A stretch of 64,000 nucleotides of DNA from assembly GCA_043228905.1 (NCBI GenBank), contig JBHGNT010000006.1, positions 2,852,001 through 2,916,000 of the forward strand, written 5' to 3'. This stretch comes from Azolla caroliniana (lineage: Eukaryota; Polypodiophyta). Under the pieces are notes generated by a model. That model made no database searches, was not told the DNA's origin, and saw only the letters and a program-made list of their open reading frames with translations. Shown here piece by piece: positions 1 through 9,727 of the stretch. Position numbers and translations under genes: made by a program. Positions within the stretch are counted from its first letter, which is position 1; the number at the start of each line of letters is the position of its first letter.

Positions 1-416
1 CCCGACGAAAATGGTCGCAGAGCGCTTGGCCATCCCACTGAACATCTCAATGCTAATTGTCTAAATTCAGAGGCATAAAAGGATACCGAACGCATACCTT
101 GATGTAATGAATAGAGTTTGGTAATGGCAGTTCGGCATCGGTCTATATCCCCAAATGTTGCCTAGAACTCTGCCAGGAAGGCAAGAAAATTTTGTAGAAG
201 TGATGATGAAGTTTCGACCAACAGTGCAAACCAGGCTTGTGCAGCTCTTGAGAGAAGGGTCCCGATAAGACCAACTTGACGAAAATCATTCGCATACCGT
301 TGAGGCTGTAGTTGGATAATAAGTTTGATTTGATTTATGAATCCTCGGGAGTGCTTCCTCGTGCCATCGAACTTGTCAAATAAACCAAACTTGGGCTCCA
401 TACTTGTAGTGGGATG
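1..416 (-). pseudogene. GypA gag fragment (Ty3/gypsy), left part
   Basis: The minus strand encodes a retrotransposon gag segment that closely parallels the gag of GypB (9715-10842): a KFDGT motif, then RGFINQ, GLIGTLLS and AWFALL, followed after an in-frame stop (at about 162-164) by a match to the FGDTDS...INKIRRLRQG...AYAADFR part of GypB. The first coding residues lie at about 400 and the reading runs off the left edge. It is the downstream continuation of the gag whose start is at 11471, now separated by two insertions. The rest of GypA (pol, 3' LTR) must lie outside the window. The stop and divergence show it is dead. Confidence 0.8.
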
Positions 417-931
417 TGTAAAGAATAGCGCGGAATATTGCTCGGCCACAACCGAGTCTTGAAACACTTCGTTTAAGGATCAAACATAAAAAATGAGAAT
501 AGAGATGAATACACGTACACCAAAAGAGAGTAAACAAGATGTTCACCTGGAAAACCCTAAATGGGAAAAACCACGGGAGCCCACAGACTCCGAACAAACA
601 CTATATGAGAAAGGTACAGTCAGAGACTCAGAGGCAATGGCCTCGAGCTCTGTTTCTTCGCCAATCGGCGGTTACAATAGAATATCACTCTGTATCACCT
701 CTCTCGCTCTCTCTACAACATTTATACACATACCACAATATGACAACATCTGTACACACAAAGTGTTTGCCCTAAGTCATATTTATACTTATATGAACTT
801 AGGGCTATTTACAAATATAGCCTCAATAGGCTTACTCAAAACATATTCACAAATATGTCTTCTCTTCCGGTTCTCACCGGGTCCTCTTCATTCAACACCG
901 GATCCCATCCAGAGGGACCGATTTCCCAACA
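417..931 (-). repeat. CopA 3' LTR
   Basis: Starts TGTAAAGAATAGC and ends CCCAACA on the plus strand, 515 bp. It matches 5021-5523 collinearly. The polypurine tract GAAGGGGGAGAA (minus strand) abuts it at 932-947. Confidence 0.88.
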
Positions 932-941
932 TTCTCCCCCT

Positions 942-3900
942 TCACTCCGGCATGGGATGTCTCGCCAGCCTGATCCACTTTCGGCATGCATCCAGCTTGT
1001 CGGTTGTCAACACCTTGGTCAGCATATCCGACCCGTTCTCCTTTGTGTGGATCTTCATCAGCACGAACTCTTGATCTTCTACTCTCTCTCGGATCCAGTG
1101 GTACCTCCGCTGGATATGTTTCTTCTGGGAATAGTAGGCCGCGTTCTTTGCAATGTGGATGGTACTTTGACTGTCACAGTAGAGCCGGTATTCCTCCTGT
1201 TGGATCCCTAGTTCTCTAATGAAGTCCTTCATCCAAATTATCTCCTTGTCGGCTTCTACTGTTGTTATGTACTCCGCCTCCGTGGTTGACAACGCAACCG
1301 TCTTCTGCAGCCTCGACTGCCCTGATACACCCCTGCATAAGTCATGACATATCCGAATGTAGACCGGCTGGTATCCGCATCAGCCGACATATCCGAATCC
1401 GTGAATCTGTGAATCCTTCAAGTTGGGGATAACCAAAGCCAAACCAGAGACACATACTCGCGGTGCCTTTCAAATACCAGAGTATCCACTTGACCGCGTT
1501 CCAGTGCTCTTTTTTCCGGGATTGCTTATGAACCGGCTTACCACTCCGATTACATATTCGATATTCGGCCGGGTACATACCATCATGTATATCAAGCTTC
1601 TGACGGTAGAGGCATATGATATCTTCATCATATCCGTCTTCTCTGATCATAACTCTAATAGTTGGTATCATTCATAGTCATGAAATAGGTGAACAAGACA
1701 ACCTACCTATTGTGATGTGTCTTCGGGCTCTGCTTTCCGGACAACTTGCAATTTGCCGGAATTGTCGATCCAACCGTTGAAGCACCTTTGTCACGTACTT
1801 CTCCTATGACAACCACAACAGCTTCTTCAACCGGTCCCGGATGATGTGCATTCCCAATATCTGTCTTGCTGAACCCAAGTCTTTCATTGAGAAGGTCCGG
1901 TTCAGAGCCTCCTTCAGCATCCGAATCTTGCCTTGGTCTCTCGTCCACATATAGGAGGAGTATTAGGAAATCTCTTCCGTCAAATTTCTTCACAAACACG
2001 CAGTGATCGACTTGCGTATTGTGGTACCCTTGGTCAGTCATGAAGGAGTCGAACTTCTGGTACCATTGGTGGAGGGCTTGCTTCAATCCGTATAAGCTCT
2101 TCTTCAGCCGGCACACCAGGTGCTCCTTCCCTTTCTTCTCAAATCCTTCCGGTTGATGCATGTAGATCTCTTCTTCGAGGTCACCATGTAGGAACACCAT
2201 CATGACGTCCAGTTACTCTACCTCGAGGTCCATGCTTGTCGCTATTCCCAATACCGTCCAAATGGATGTCATCTTTACTACCGGGGCTAAGATCTCATCG
2301 AAATCCACTCCTTTCTTCTACTAGAACCCCTTCACCACAATCTGGGCTTTGTATCTCGTTGGGTTTCCGACATCTCCCAGTTTCAACTTGTACACCCACT
2401 TGTTCCGAAGTGCTCTCTTCCCTTTCAACAACTTCGTCAGTTCATACGTGTGGTTCTCATGTAGGGAATCCATCTCATCCTACATGGCACTCAACCACTT
2501 GCGGTTGTGGGTGTCTCTCTTTGCTTCTTCGAAGCTTTCCGTCTCCCCCTCATCGGTTAGCGACACATGATCTGCATCCGGAAATCTCCGGGGGGCTCTT
2601 CTCTCTCGAAGAGGATATCTTCGTCCCTGGTTTCTGACTACCGGTTCCTCCGTTTATTCCGAATCCGAATGTGATTCAGGATCTTGTCCGGTTCCGGTGT
2701 CTTCTTCTTCTTCTTCTTCTTCTTCTTCTTCGGTCGGTCCAGTTTCTTGTCTGTATCCGGCCGGTCGTTGAGTGTCATCCGGTTTCCGGCTAACATCTGG
2801 TTTTTAACCGGGTATGCCCTTGTGTCCTCAAGCCGGTTTTCATTGGATGATCCGAGTTCATCACCTTAGTCTCCGACTCCCAGTCGGCAATGGTCTTGTC
2901 TTCCATGAAGACTATGTCTCGACTCCGGAACACCTTCTTGTCGACTAGATCCCACACCTGGTAACCGAACTCATCATCGCCGTATCCAAGGAATATGTAT
3001 GACCGGGACTTCGGATCCAGCTTTTCTCTCTTGTCCTTTGCCACATGCACATATGTGAGACACCCGAACACCTTCAGATGCCAATAAGATACATCTTTAC
3101 CGGTCCAAACTTTCTGAGGTGAGTCTCCGTCCAAGGGGACTGAGGGCGATCAGTTTATCACATAGGTCGCCATCGTCAGCGCCTCAGCCCAAAACGTCTT
3201 GGGTTACTTGGCATGTGCGAGCATGCTCCGGACTCTTGCCATTATGGTTCGGTTCATCCTTTCGGCCTGCCCGTTTAGTTTCGGCGTCTTCGGCACGGTG
3301 AATTCGAGCCGGATTCCCTTCGACCGGCAGTATTCCTCGAATTTCCCCTGGTATTCTCCTCCGTTGTCCACTCGAACCGCCTTCGGCTTCCGGCCAGTTT
3401 CTCTTTCCACTTTCGCATGGAGCTCCTTGAAGACAGATAGCACCTGATCCTTCGTCTTCAACGGTGAGACCCACAACTTCCGGTTGTGGTCATCTATGAA
3501 CGTCACGAAGTATTGCGATCCAGCATGTGACTTCGTGTCCACTTGACACACATTGGTATGCACCAGCTCCAGTGGTGCATTCCGTCTCATCGATGGTCTT
3601 GACCGGAAGGAGGTTCGGTTTTGCTTGCCGGCAAGACCATCGGTGCACTTCTCAAGTTGCACGTCTTTCATCGGAATGAGATTGTCTTCTGCAAGTCTCT
3701 TCATCCCCTTCTCACTTATGTGACACAGTCTTTTGTTCCACAGCTCACCGGTAGTGTCAGATGCTACGTTCACTTCTTCCCGGCATATCCGGGCATTCAT
3801 CAAGTATGGTGTGTTGGTCTTTCGGGCTCGAGCCACAATCAGGCTTCCTTTGCAGAACTTCATAACTCCGTTCCGGATGCTACCCGTGTAGCCTTCATCA

Positions 3901-4991
3901 TCTAGCCGACCGACTGATATCAGGTTCAGTCGAACCTTCAGAACGTGTCGGACATCTTTCAGAAGCAACTTTCATCCGGTTGATGTCATCAACAACACAT
4001 CTCCTATGCCGACAATTCGGCATGTACCTTCACTCCCCATCCGAACACAACCATGATCTCCGGCTATGTAGGATAAGAAGCACCTCCGGTCCGGTGTCAG
4101 GTGGAACGATGCTCCGGAATCGACAACCCACATTGTCTCGTCACCGACAAGGTCTAACTCATTCTCTTCGATAATGAGCATCAGTTCTTCTTCACTTGTC
4201 GCATTGCCGACGTTCCCTTCCTATCCGGGCCTCTCCGGTCTGAACCATTTCGGTCCGAACTCTTCTTCGAATCGGCACTGTCGGTTTCCTTCTCTTTCCG
4301 GAAATATCGACAATTCTTCTGGAAGTGTCCCAGCTTCCCGCAATAGAAGCACGTGGGTCTTCCCCTTGACTTCGACCTCATCCCCGATTTGTCCCGGTTT
4401 TGGGGACTCCGATACCGGCCTCTTCCCCGGTTGTGGTCATCTTCCGTGACCAAGTCATTCGGATCAGTTCCGGAATCACGAACCTTCCGGCGAGCTTCTT
4501 CATCTAGGAAGCTTGATTTTACCCTTGCTAGGGACAATTGCTTTCCTTCCGGCCTGGCGTTGCCCAACGTGACAACCAACGTCTCCCAGCTATCCGGGAG
4601 GGAACCGAGAAGGAGCAATGTGAGTACCTCATCGACGAGAGGTACTTCCAACGAGATTGTTTGGTGTATTAGCCCCTAGAAGGCATTCATGTGCTCTGCC
4701 ATACTGGAGTTGTCCCGGTACCGGAGCCTCACTAGATTAACAACATTCTTGTTTTGGAACATGATGTCGATCTTCTCCCAAAGTTCATGAGCCTTGCTCT
4801 CTCCATTGAAGTTGTTATACAAGCTCATGTCGATGAAGCACCGAATTTATGCCATCATCTTCATGTGCATCACCTCCCACGTGTACCGACAACCAAAGAT
4901 CTTTAACCACCAAAATATCCCTCATCTTCGATTTCCACACTGAGTAATTGGAGTCAGTGAGCTTGAACATGCCGTCGAACGGTTCTTCCAT
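942..4991 (-). pseudogene. CopA gag-pol polyprotein remnant
   Basis: Domains in coding order on the minus strand: gag from ATG at 4991 (MEEPFDGMFKL, UBN2-like), zinc knuckle CFYCGKLGHFQKNC (about 4300-4350), protease with VVDSGASFHLTP (3972-4181), integrase (2790-3968) with VRVDNGGEY and NGQAERMNRT, reverse transcriptase (1703-2640) and RNase H (942-1671, ALSTTEAEY-like). Damage is extensive. The first integrase aspartate appears as asparagine (LVHTNVC). The YVDD loop reads YVDE and then leaves frame. Stops occur at a glutamine position in LEVE-stop-LDV near 2216 and in NAF-stop-GLI near 4670. A CTT run (about 2702-2732) encodes a glutamate tract between integrase and reverse transcriptase. 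It cannot encode an active polyprotein. Confidence 0.88.
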
Positions 4992-5005
4992 TTTCTGTGT
5001 TGTTC

Positions 5006-5017
5006 GCTCTGATACCA
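5006..5017 (-). promoter_or_regulatory. CopA primer binding site (initiator-Met tRNA type)
   Basis: Minus strand TGGTATCAGAGC, three bases inside the 5' LTR. This is the standard initiator methionine tRNA complement used by plant copia elements. Confidence 0.88.
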
Positions 5018-5020
5018 GAT

Positions 5021-5523
5021 TGTAAAGAATAGCGCGGAATATTGCTCGGCCACAACCAAGTCTTGAAACACTTCGTTTAAGGATCAAACATAAAAAATGA
5101 GAATAGAGATGAATACACGTACACCAAAAGAGAGTAAATAGGATGTTTACGTGGAAAACCCTAAATGGGAAAAACCACGGGAGCCCACAGACTCTAAACT
5201 AACACTATATGAGAAAGGTATTGTCAGAGACTCAGAGGCAATGGCCTCGAGCTCTGTTTCTTCGCCAATCGGTGGTTACAATAGAATATCACTCTGTATC
5301 ACCTCTCTCGCTCTCTCTACAACAATTATACACATACCACAATATGACAACATCTGTACACACAAAGTGTTTGCCCTAAGTCATATTTATACTTATATGA
5401 ACTTAGGGCTATTTACAAATATAGCCTCAATAGGCTTACTCAAAACATATTCACAAATATGTCTTCTCTTCCGGTTCTCACTAGGTCCTCTTCATTCAAC
5501 ACTGGATCCCATTTGGAGGGACC
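5021..5523 (-). repeat. CopA 5' LTR, outer 12 bp missing
   Basis: 503 bp matching 417-919 without indels. It stops exactly where the partner LTR has 12 further bases (920-931) and joins 18 bp of GypA gag, then GypB. Confidence 0.87.
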
Positions 5524-5541
5524 AGGCTTTGTTGATGCAGG

Positions 5542-6090
5542 TGTCGTGACTCTTGAGTAGGAAGCAGAGAGAGAGCGATGGCGATAGAGATAACGATAAC
5601 GATAGAGATGGCGAGAGCGGTAGAGATAGCGATAGTGATAGCAAAAGAGAGTGAAAGAGGGAGAGAGTGCGAGAGAGAGAAAAGTATAAGTGAGAGATAA
5701 GAAATGGGAATGCGATTATATTATGAGAAAGAAGATTACAAGGAGTAGGCTAAGGGCTAAAGACTGGTGTTGAACCGAATGAGTTGTGATGAGTGTATGG
5801 ACTCTTATTTATAGGCCCTTATGGAGTATTCTAGAATGTTCTAGAATATTTTAGATATTTATGAATAATAATAATAATAAATATAATCATGAAATATTCA
5901 AGAACATTCTAGAATAATCTAGAATGTTCTAAATATCTCGTAATAACTAAACATATAATTATTATGATTACATCTCACATATGTTATTACAATGGTTAAA
6001 GTACAATATGTAAACCAAGAGGTTATGGGTTCGACTCCTGGTTCGCCAAGATGAATGTCATGATAAGCCAAGATGTATGTCTTCATGACA
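5542..6090 (-). repeat. GypB 3' LTR
   Basis: 549 bp. On the minus strand it starts TGTCATGAAGAC and ends GAGTCACGACA. A polypurine tract (AAAAAGGGGGGATAA, minus) lies just inside at 6091-6105. A TATA box (CCTATAAATAAGAG on the minus strand) lies at about 5803-5818. It holds a TAA run (5866-5882), several TTCTAGAA-like palindromes and an antisense tRNA-like module. Confidence 0.92.
5983..6050 (+). promoter_or_regulatory. Antisense tRNA-like Pol III promoter in GypB 3' LTR
   Basis: Plus strand, opposite to the element: A-box-like ACAATGGTTAAAGT at 5990-6003 and a consensus B box GGTTCGACTCC at 6028-6038, within the typical intragenic spacing. It resembles a tRNA-derived repeat, not a foldable tRNA. 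A run of five T (6101-6105), which could end Pol III transcription, follows just past the LTR edge. Confidence 0.6.
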
Positions 6091-9000
6091 TTATCCCCCC
6101 TTTTTGATGACGAGTTGCACGAGTCGGAAGAAAAGAGTTCAGACTTGGTTTATGAGGATATTGGTTGTGAAATGCAACAACCATGTCGGAGGCATTGGCA
6201 AGATGTTCGGCAGGCTCCCATGTTCGATCATCAGGTGTATAGCCTAACCAATCAACCAAGTAGTATAGTTTGTTGCGAATGATCTTGGAGTCGAGGATAG
6301 CGGCAACCTCATATTCAGAGCCATTGGAAACGTCAATTGGAGGTGGGGGAGGTGTAACACGACCCGGAATAGAGCTCGTTGTGTAGGGCTCCAAAAGTGA
6401 AACATGGAAGACCGGGTGAAGACGCATATGAGGAGGAAGATCAAGACGAAATGTCACATCATTGATCTTACCACTTATGACATATGGGCCAAAACGTTGA
6501 TAATCCAATTTGTAGCAAGGTCGGGTCGTTTTAATGCTACCTTGTAAAAGCCATACACGATCGCCTACTTGAAATGTAGTCGATGAATCACGCCGATGAC
6601 GGTCAGCAATCTTCTTTTGAGTGTTTTGGGCTTCACATAAATGATGCAAAAGCATATCCTGAACTTCTTGGAGTCGAGTGAGCCGATCTTCAGCAGCTGG
6701 GTTTTTTGGGAGTTCAGGATGTTCAAGCATCGTCCAACGAGGATGGTACCCAATGTTTGCAAAAAATGGGGAATATCCAGTAGAAGAATGCTCGGAGTTG
6801 TTATAAGCAAATTCTGCCAAAGGTAGTAAATCCACCCAATCATCTTGTTGATAGTTGACAAAACAACGTAGATATTGCTCGACTGTTTGGTTGGTGCGCT
6901 CACTCTGCCCATTAGTCTCTGGATGGTAGCCGGAAGAGAGTTTACAAGAAGTATGTAAGAGTTTGAACATGTGCCGCCAAAATTTCGAGATGAATTGGGG
7001 ACCCCGATCACTGATAATATCATCCGGAAGACCATGATGGCGAAACACCTCCCGCAAGAGTAAATCAGCTGTCTCTTGACTAGTAATGGTCTTTGTGCAT
7101 GGAAGGAAATGTGCCATCTTCGTAAAACGATCGACAACCGTGAGAATCGAATCAAATCCCTTGGAAGGTGGAAGATCCGTAATAAAGTCCAAGGAAATAG
7201 ATTTCCATGGGCTCTCCGGAATAGGCATTGGCTGTAATAAGCCATATGGATGATGTCGAGGCTTTTTTGATCGGCAACATGTATCACAGCTACGAACATA
7301 ATCCGTAACAAAATGGCGAAGCCGTGGCCACCAATATCGGCGAGAAATCAACTCAAAAGTCTTGTGGATGCCGAAGTGTCCCGCCATTGGTGTGTCATGA
7401 CATTGTTGCATGACTTTGAGTCGAGAAGGACCGTCAGGCACATACAAGAGAGTTTGTCGAAAAAGTAACCCATCATGCCAACTAAACTGGGTGTAGTCTA
7501 GACGAGGATTTTGAGTTTGGGAGCTAGATGCACGATTTGGGATAATATGGCTCAAAACCTCTTGGGCGAACGCATCAGTCGCAATCTGCTCACGAATGGA
7601 ATCAAGAAGCCTTGAATCTCCCGGTGTGTTGATGGTATGCATTGCCATTATTCGTAGACGATCAGGACCTAAGAGGATTTGCTTTTGGCTTTCAAATGCG
7701 GCCTCTCCAGGTTGAAGTTCCATATACGAACGTCTAGATAAAGCATCTGCTTTTCCTTGTTGCATCCCAGGGCGATATAGAATTACAAAATCGAAACGAG
7801 TTAAGAACTGCGCCCAACGAGCTTGTCGTCGATTCAAGACTCGAGCACTTTGAAAGTATGTTAGATTTTTATGATCATTGTAGACAATAATCTGCTGAGA
7901 AGAACCCTCCAGAAAATGACGCCATTGTTGAAAAGAATCCACAATGGCAAGAAGCTCTTTGTCGTGAATCTCATAGTTGATTTCTGCGGCTTCAAATTTT
8001 CGTGAGTGAAAAGCCACCGGGTGCAGTTCACCATCATCACCAATTTGGGATAGTACACTTCCGAGTGCGAAATCCGATGCATCAGCTTCAAGTATAAAGC
8101 GCCTCATTGGATCGACATGGATTAAGATTGGTGCGGATGTAAATGCTTGCTTTAAACCCTCAAATGCAGAGTTCGCATCTATACTCCATACAAATGATCG
8201 ATTCTTGTGCGTCAGTTGAGTGAGGGGCAACACAATTTTTGAATAATCTTTGATGAACTTGCGATAAAAGTTTGCGAACCCCAAAAAACATTGCACATCT
8301 CGCACGGACTGTGGTGTTTGCCAATCCAAAATTGTTTGAACCTTTGATGGATCCATAGAGATGCCATTTGAAGAGACTATGTACCCCAAAAACTCCACTT
8401 GACATTGGTCGAAACTACACTTCTCCAATTTTGCATAGAGACCATACTCTCGTAGCCGTTGCAAAACTTGGCGAACATGTATATCATGTTCTTCTTGAGT
8501 TTTTGAGTAGATCAAGATATCATCCAGGTAAACAATGATGAAGATATCGAGGAAGTCTCGAAAAATATCATTCGCCATATGTTGGAAGACTGCTGGTGCA
8601 TTCGTGAGGCCAAAAGGCATCACTGTGTACTCAAAATGACCATAGCGAGTGCGGAACGCCGTCTTCCATTCATCCCCAGGACGAATTCGAACAAGGTTGT
8701 AGGCACCTTGAAGATCTAACTTCGTGAAATACTTTGCTTCACTGAGGCGTTCTAGAAGGCTTGAGATCAATGGGAGAGCATATCGGTTTCTAACGGTCAC
8801 TTTATTCAAGCCTCGATAATCCACGACCATACGAAGCGTACCATCTTTCTTCTTAACGAAAAAGATGGGTGCACCAGCAGGAGATTTTGAATGTTGGATA
8901 AAACCATTTGCCAAGTTCTCATTGATATATTCTCGAAGAACCTCTAACTCCGTGGGCGAAAGATTATAAATTGGTCCCCATGGAGGCTCTTTTCCTGGCT

Positions 9001-9724
9001 GCAAATCAATTGGGCAATCATATGGTCGATGCTCTGGTAGTCTATTAGCCTTCACCTTATCGAACACATCGGAGAATTCTATGTACTTCTTTGGTAGTTG
9101 GACCCCCAATTCTTGTGAGCTAGATGAGGGAGTTGCTAAAACCGCAAATACCATCATGTCTTCCTTTCTTCCATCCTCTCGTAATTGATGTATAGAGATT
9201 GTTGAAATTGTGGGGGATCCTAGATCCTTAGTTGGAGCTTCAAGAGACTTGGATTGTACGGTGACCTCTTCAATAGTTCTTTTTCTCCAATCAATGGTTG
9301 GGTTATGTAACTCAAACCAAGGAAGACCAAGAACTAGAGAGTGCTCCGGACTACTAATGATGTTAAATGAGATGACACTAGCCAAATTACCTAGGACTAC
9401 ACGAATTGGTTCAGACTCTTCGACTATATCTCCTGATGCTATAGGGCGACCATCGATGACTCCTACAGCTACTGGGTTTGGGAGTTTTTTCAAGATGATG
9501 TTTTGAGTCAATGCAAACTCGCGATCCATGAAACAAGAATTGGCTCCGGAATCTAGGAGGGCAGAGGCTAGGGCGCGATGACCTGTAGATGTGCTAAGCT
9601 CGACTTGTGCAGAAAAAACTCTACTAACTTGATTTGATGAAATGGAACCACAACTAGGTACTGACTCTACATAACTAGGATGGTCCAACCAAATGGCTCC
9701 TATTTTGGCCGGACTTATTCGTTT
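6083..9724 (-). CDS. GypB pol polyprotein (protease, RT, RNase H, integrase, chromodomain)
   Basis: Open for about 1210 codons. Numbering from the codon at 9688: protease ALLDSGANSCFMD (DSG about 46-48); reverse transcriptase with KLDLQGAYNLVRI (about 323), MPFGLTNAP (357) and the catalytic YLDD (387-390); RNase H with EADASDFALG and YEIHDKELLAIV; integrase with the H-H-C-C zinc region (HFGIHKTFELIS, CDTC) and the D-D-E residues in SLDFITDLP, SDRGPQF and NGQSERTNQ; C-terminal chromodomain with YLVDWLGYTPDDRTWEP. All key residues appear present. There is no natural ATG near the gag end. The frame is open upstream of the gag stop and is in the -1 frame relative to gag, so it is probably made by frameshifting at 9721-9727. 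The stop lies just inside the 3' LTR. Confidence 0.93.
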   Translation of the reverse strand, partial: KRISPAKIGAIWLDHPSYVESVPSCGSISSNQVSRVFSAQVELSTSTGHRALASALLDSGANSCFMDREFALTQNIILKKLPNPVAVGVIDGRPIASGDIVEESEPIRVVLGNLASVISFNIISSPEHSLVLGLPWFELHNPTIDWRKRTIEEVTVQSKSLEAPTKDLGSPTISTISIHQLREDGRKEDMMVFAVLATPSSSSQELGVQLPKKYIEFSDVFDKVKANRLPEHRPYDCPIDLQPGKEPPWGPIYNLSPTELEVLREYINENLANGFIQHSKSPAGAPIFFVKKKDGTLRMVVDYRGLNKVTVRNRYALPLISSLLERLSEAKYFTKLDLQGAYNLVRIRPGDEWKTAFRTRYGHFEYTVMPFGLTNAPAVFQHMANDIFRDFLDIFIIVYLDDILIYSKTQEEHDIHVRQVLQRLREYGLYAKLEKCSFDQCQVEFLGYIVSSNGISMDPSKVQTILDWQTPQSVRDVQCFLGFANFYRKFIKDYSKIVLPLTQLTHKNRSFVWSIDANSAFEGLKQAFTSAPILIHVDPMRRFILEADASDFALGSVLSQIGDDGELHPVAFHSRKFEAAEINYEIHDKELLAIVDSFQQWRHFLEGSSQQIIVYNDHKNLTYFQSARVLNRRQARWAQFLTRFDFVILYRPGMQQGKADALSRRSYMELQPGEAAFESQKQILLGPDRLRIMAMHTINTPGDSRLLDSIREQIATDAFAQEVLSHIIPNRASSSQTQNPRLDYTQFSWHDGLLFRQTLLYVPDGPSRLKVMQQCHDTPMAGHFGIHKTFELISRRYWWPRLRHFVTDYVRSCDTCCRSKKPRHHPYGLLQPMPIPESPWKSISLDFITDLPPSKGFDSILTVVDRFTKMAHFLPCTKTITSQETADLLLREVFRHHGLPDDIISDRGPQFISKFWRHMFKLLHTSCKLSSGYHPETNGQSERTNQTVEQYLRCFVNYQQDDWVDLLPLAEFAYNNSEHSSTGYSPFFANIGYHPRWTMLEHPELPKNPAAEDRLTRLQEVQDMLLHHLCEAQNTQKKIADRHRRDSSTTFQVGDRVWLLQGSIKTTRPCYKLDYQRFGPYVISGKINDVTFRLDLPPHMRLHPVFHVSLLEPYTTSSIPGRVTPPPPPIDVSNGSEYEVAAILDSKIIRNKLYYLVDWLGYTPDDRTWEPAEHLANASDMVVAFHNQYPHKPSLNSFLPTRATRHQKGGIMS

Positions 9725-9727
9725 AAC
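9683..9727 (-). promoter_or_regulatory. Putative -1 frameshift signal at GypB gag/pol
   Basis: Read on the minus strand: slippery heptamer G TTA AAC (9727-9721, in gag frame), 6-nt spacer GAATAA containing the gag stop, then an 11-bp hairpin, arm GTCCGGCCAAA (9714-9704), 10-nt loop, arm TTTGGTTGGAC (9693-9683), with two G-U pairs. Slipping back one base on TTA AAC gives ...K R I S P A K I G..., exactly the pol frame. Confidence 0.72.

Larger units (their letters stand above)
417..5523 (-). mobile_element. CopA, decayed Ty1/copia retrotransposon
   Basis: A nearly complete copia element on the minus strand: 5' LTR at right (5021-5523), primer binding site, gag, protease, integrase, reverse transcriptase, RNase H, polypurine tract (about 932-947) and 3' LTR (417-931). 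Domain order (integrase before reverse transcriptase) is diagnostic of Ty1/copia. It lies inside GypA gag on the same strand. The outer 12 bp of the 5' LTR and any target duplication on that side are missing. My hand alignment of the two LTRs gives about 18 differences in 503 bp, mostly transitions, so it is clearly older than GypB. Coding regions are broken throughout. Confidence 0.9.
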
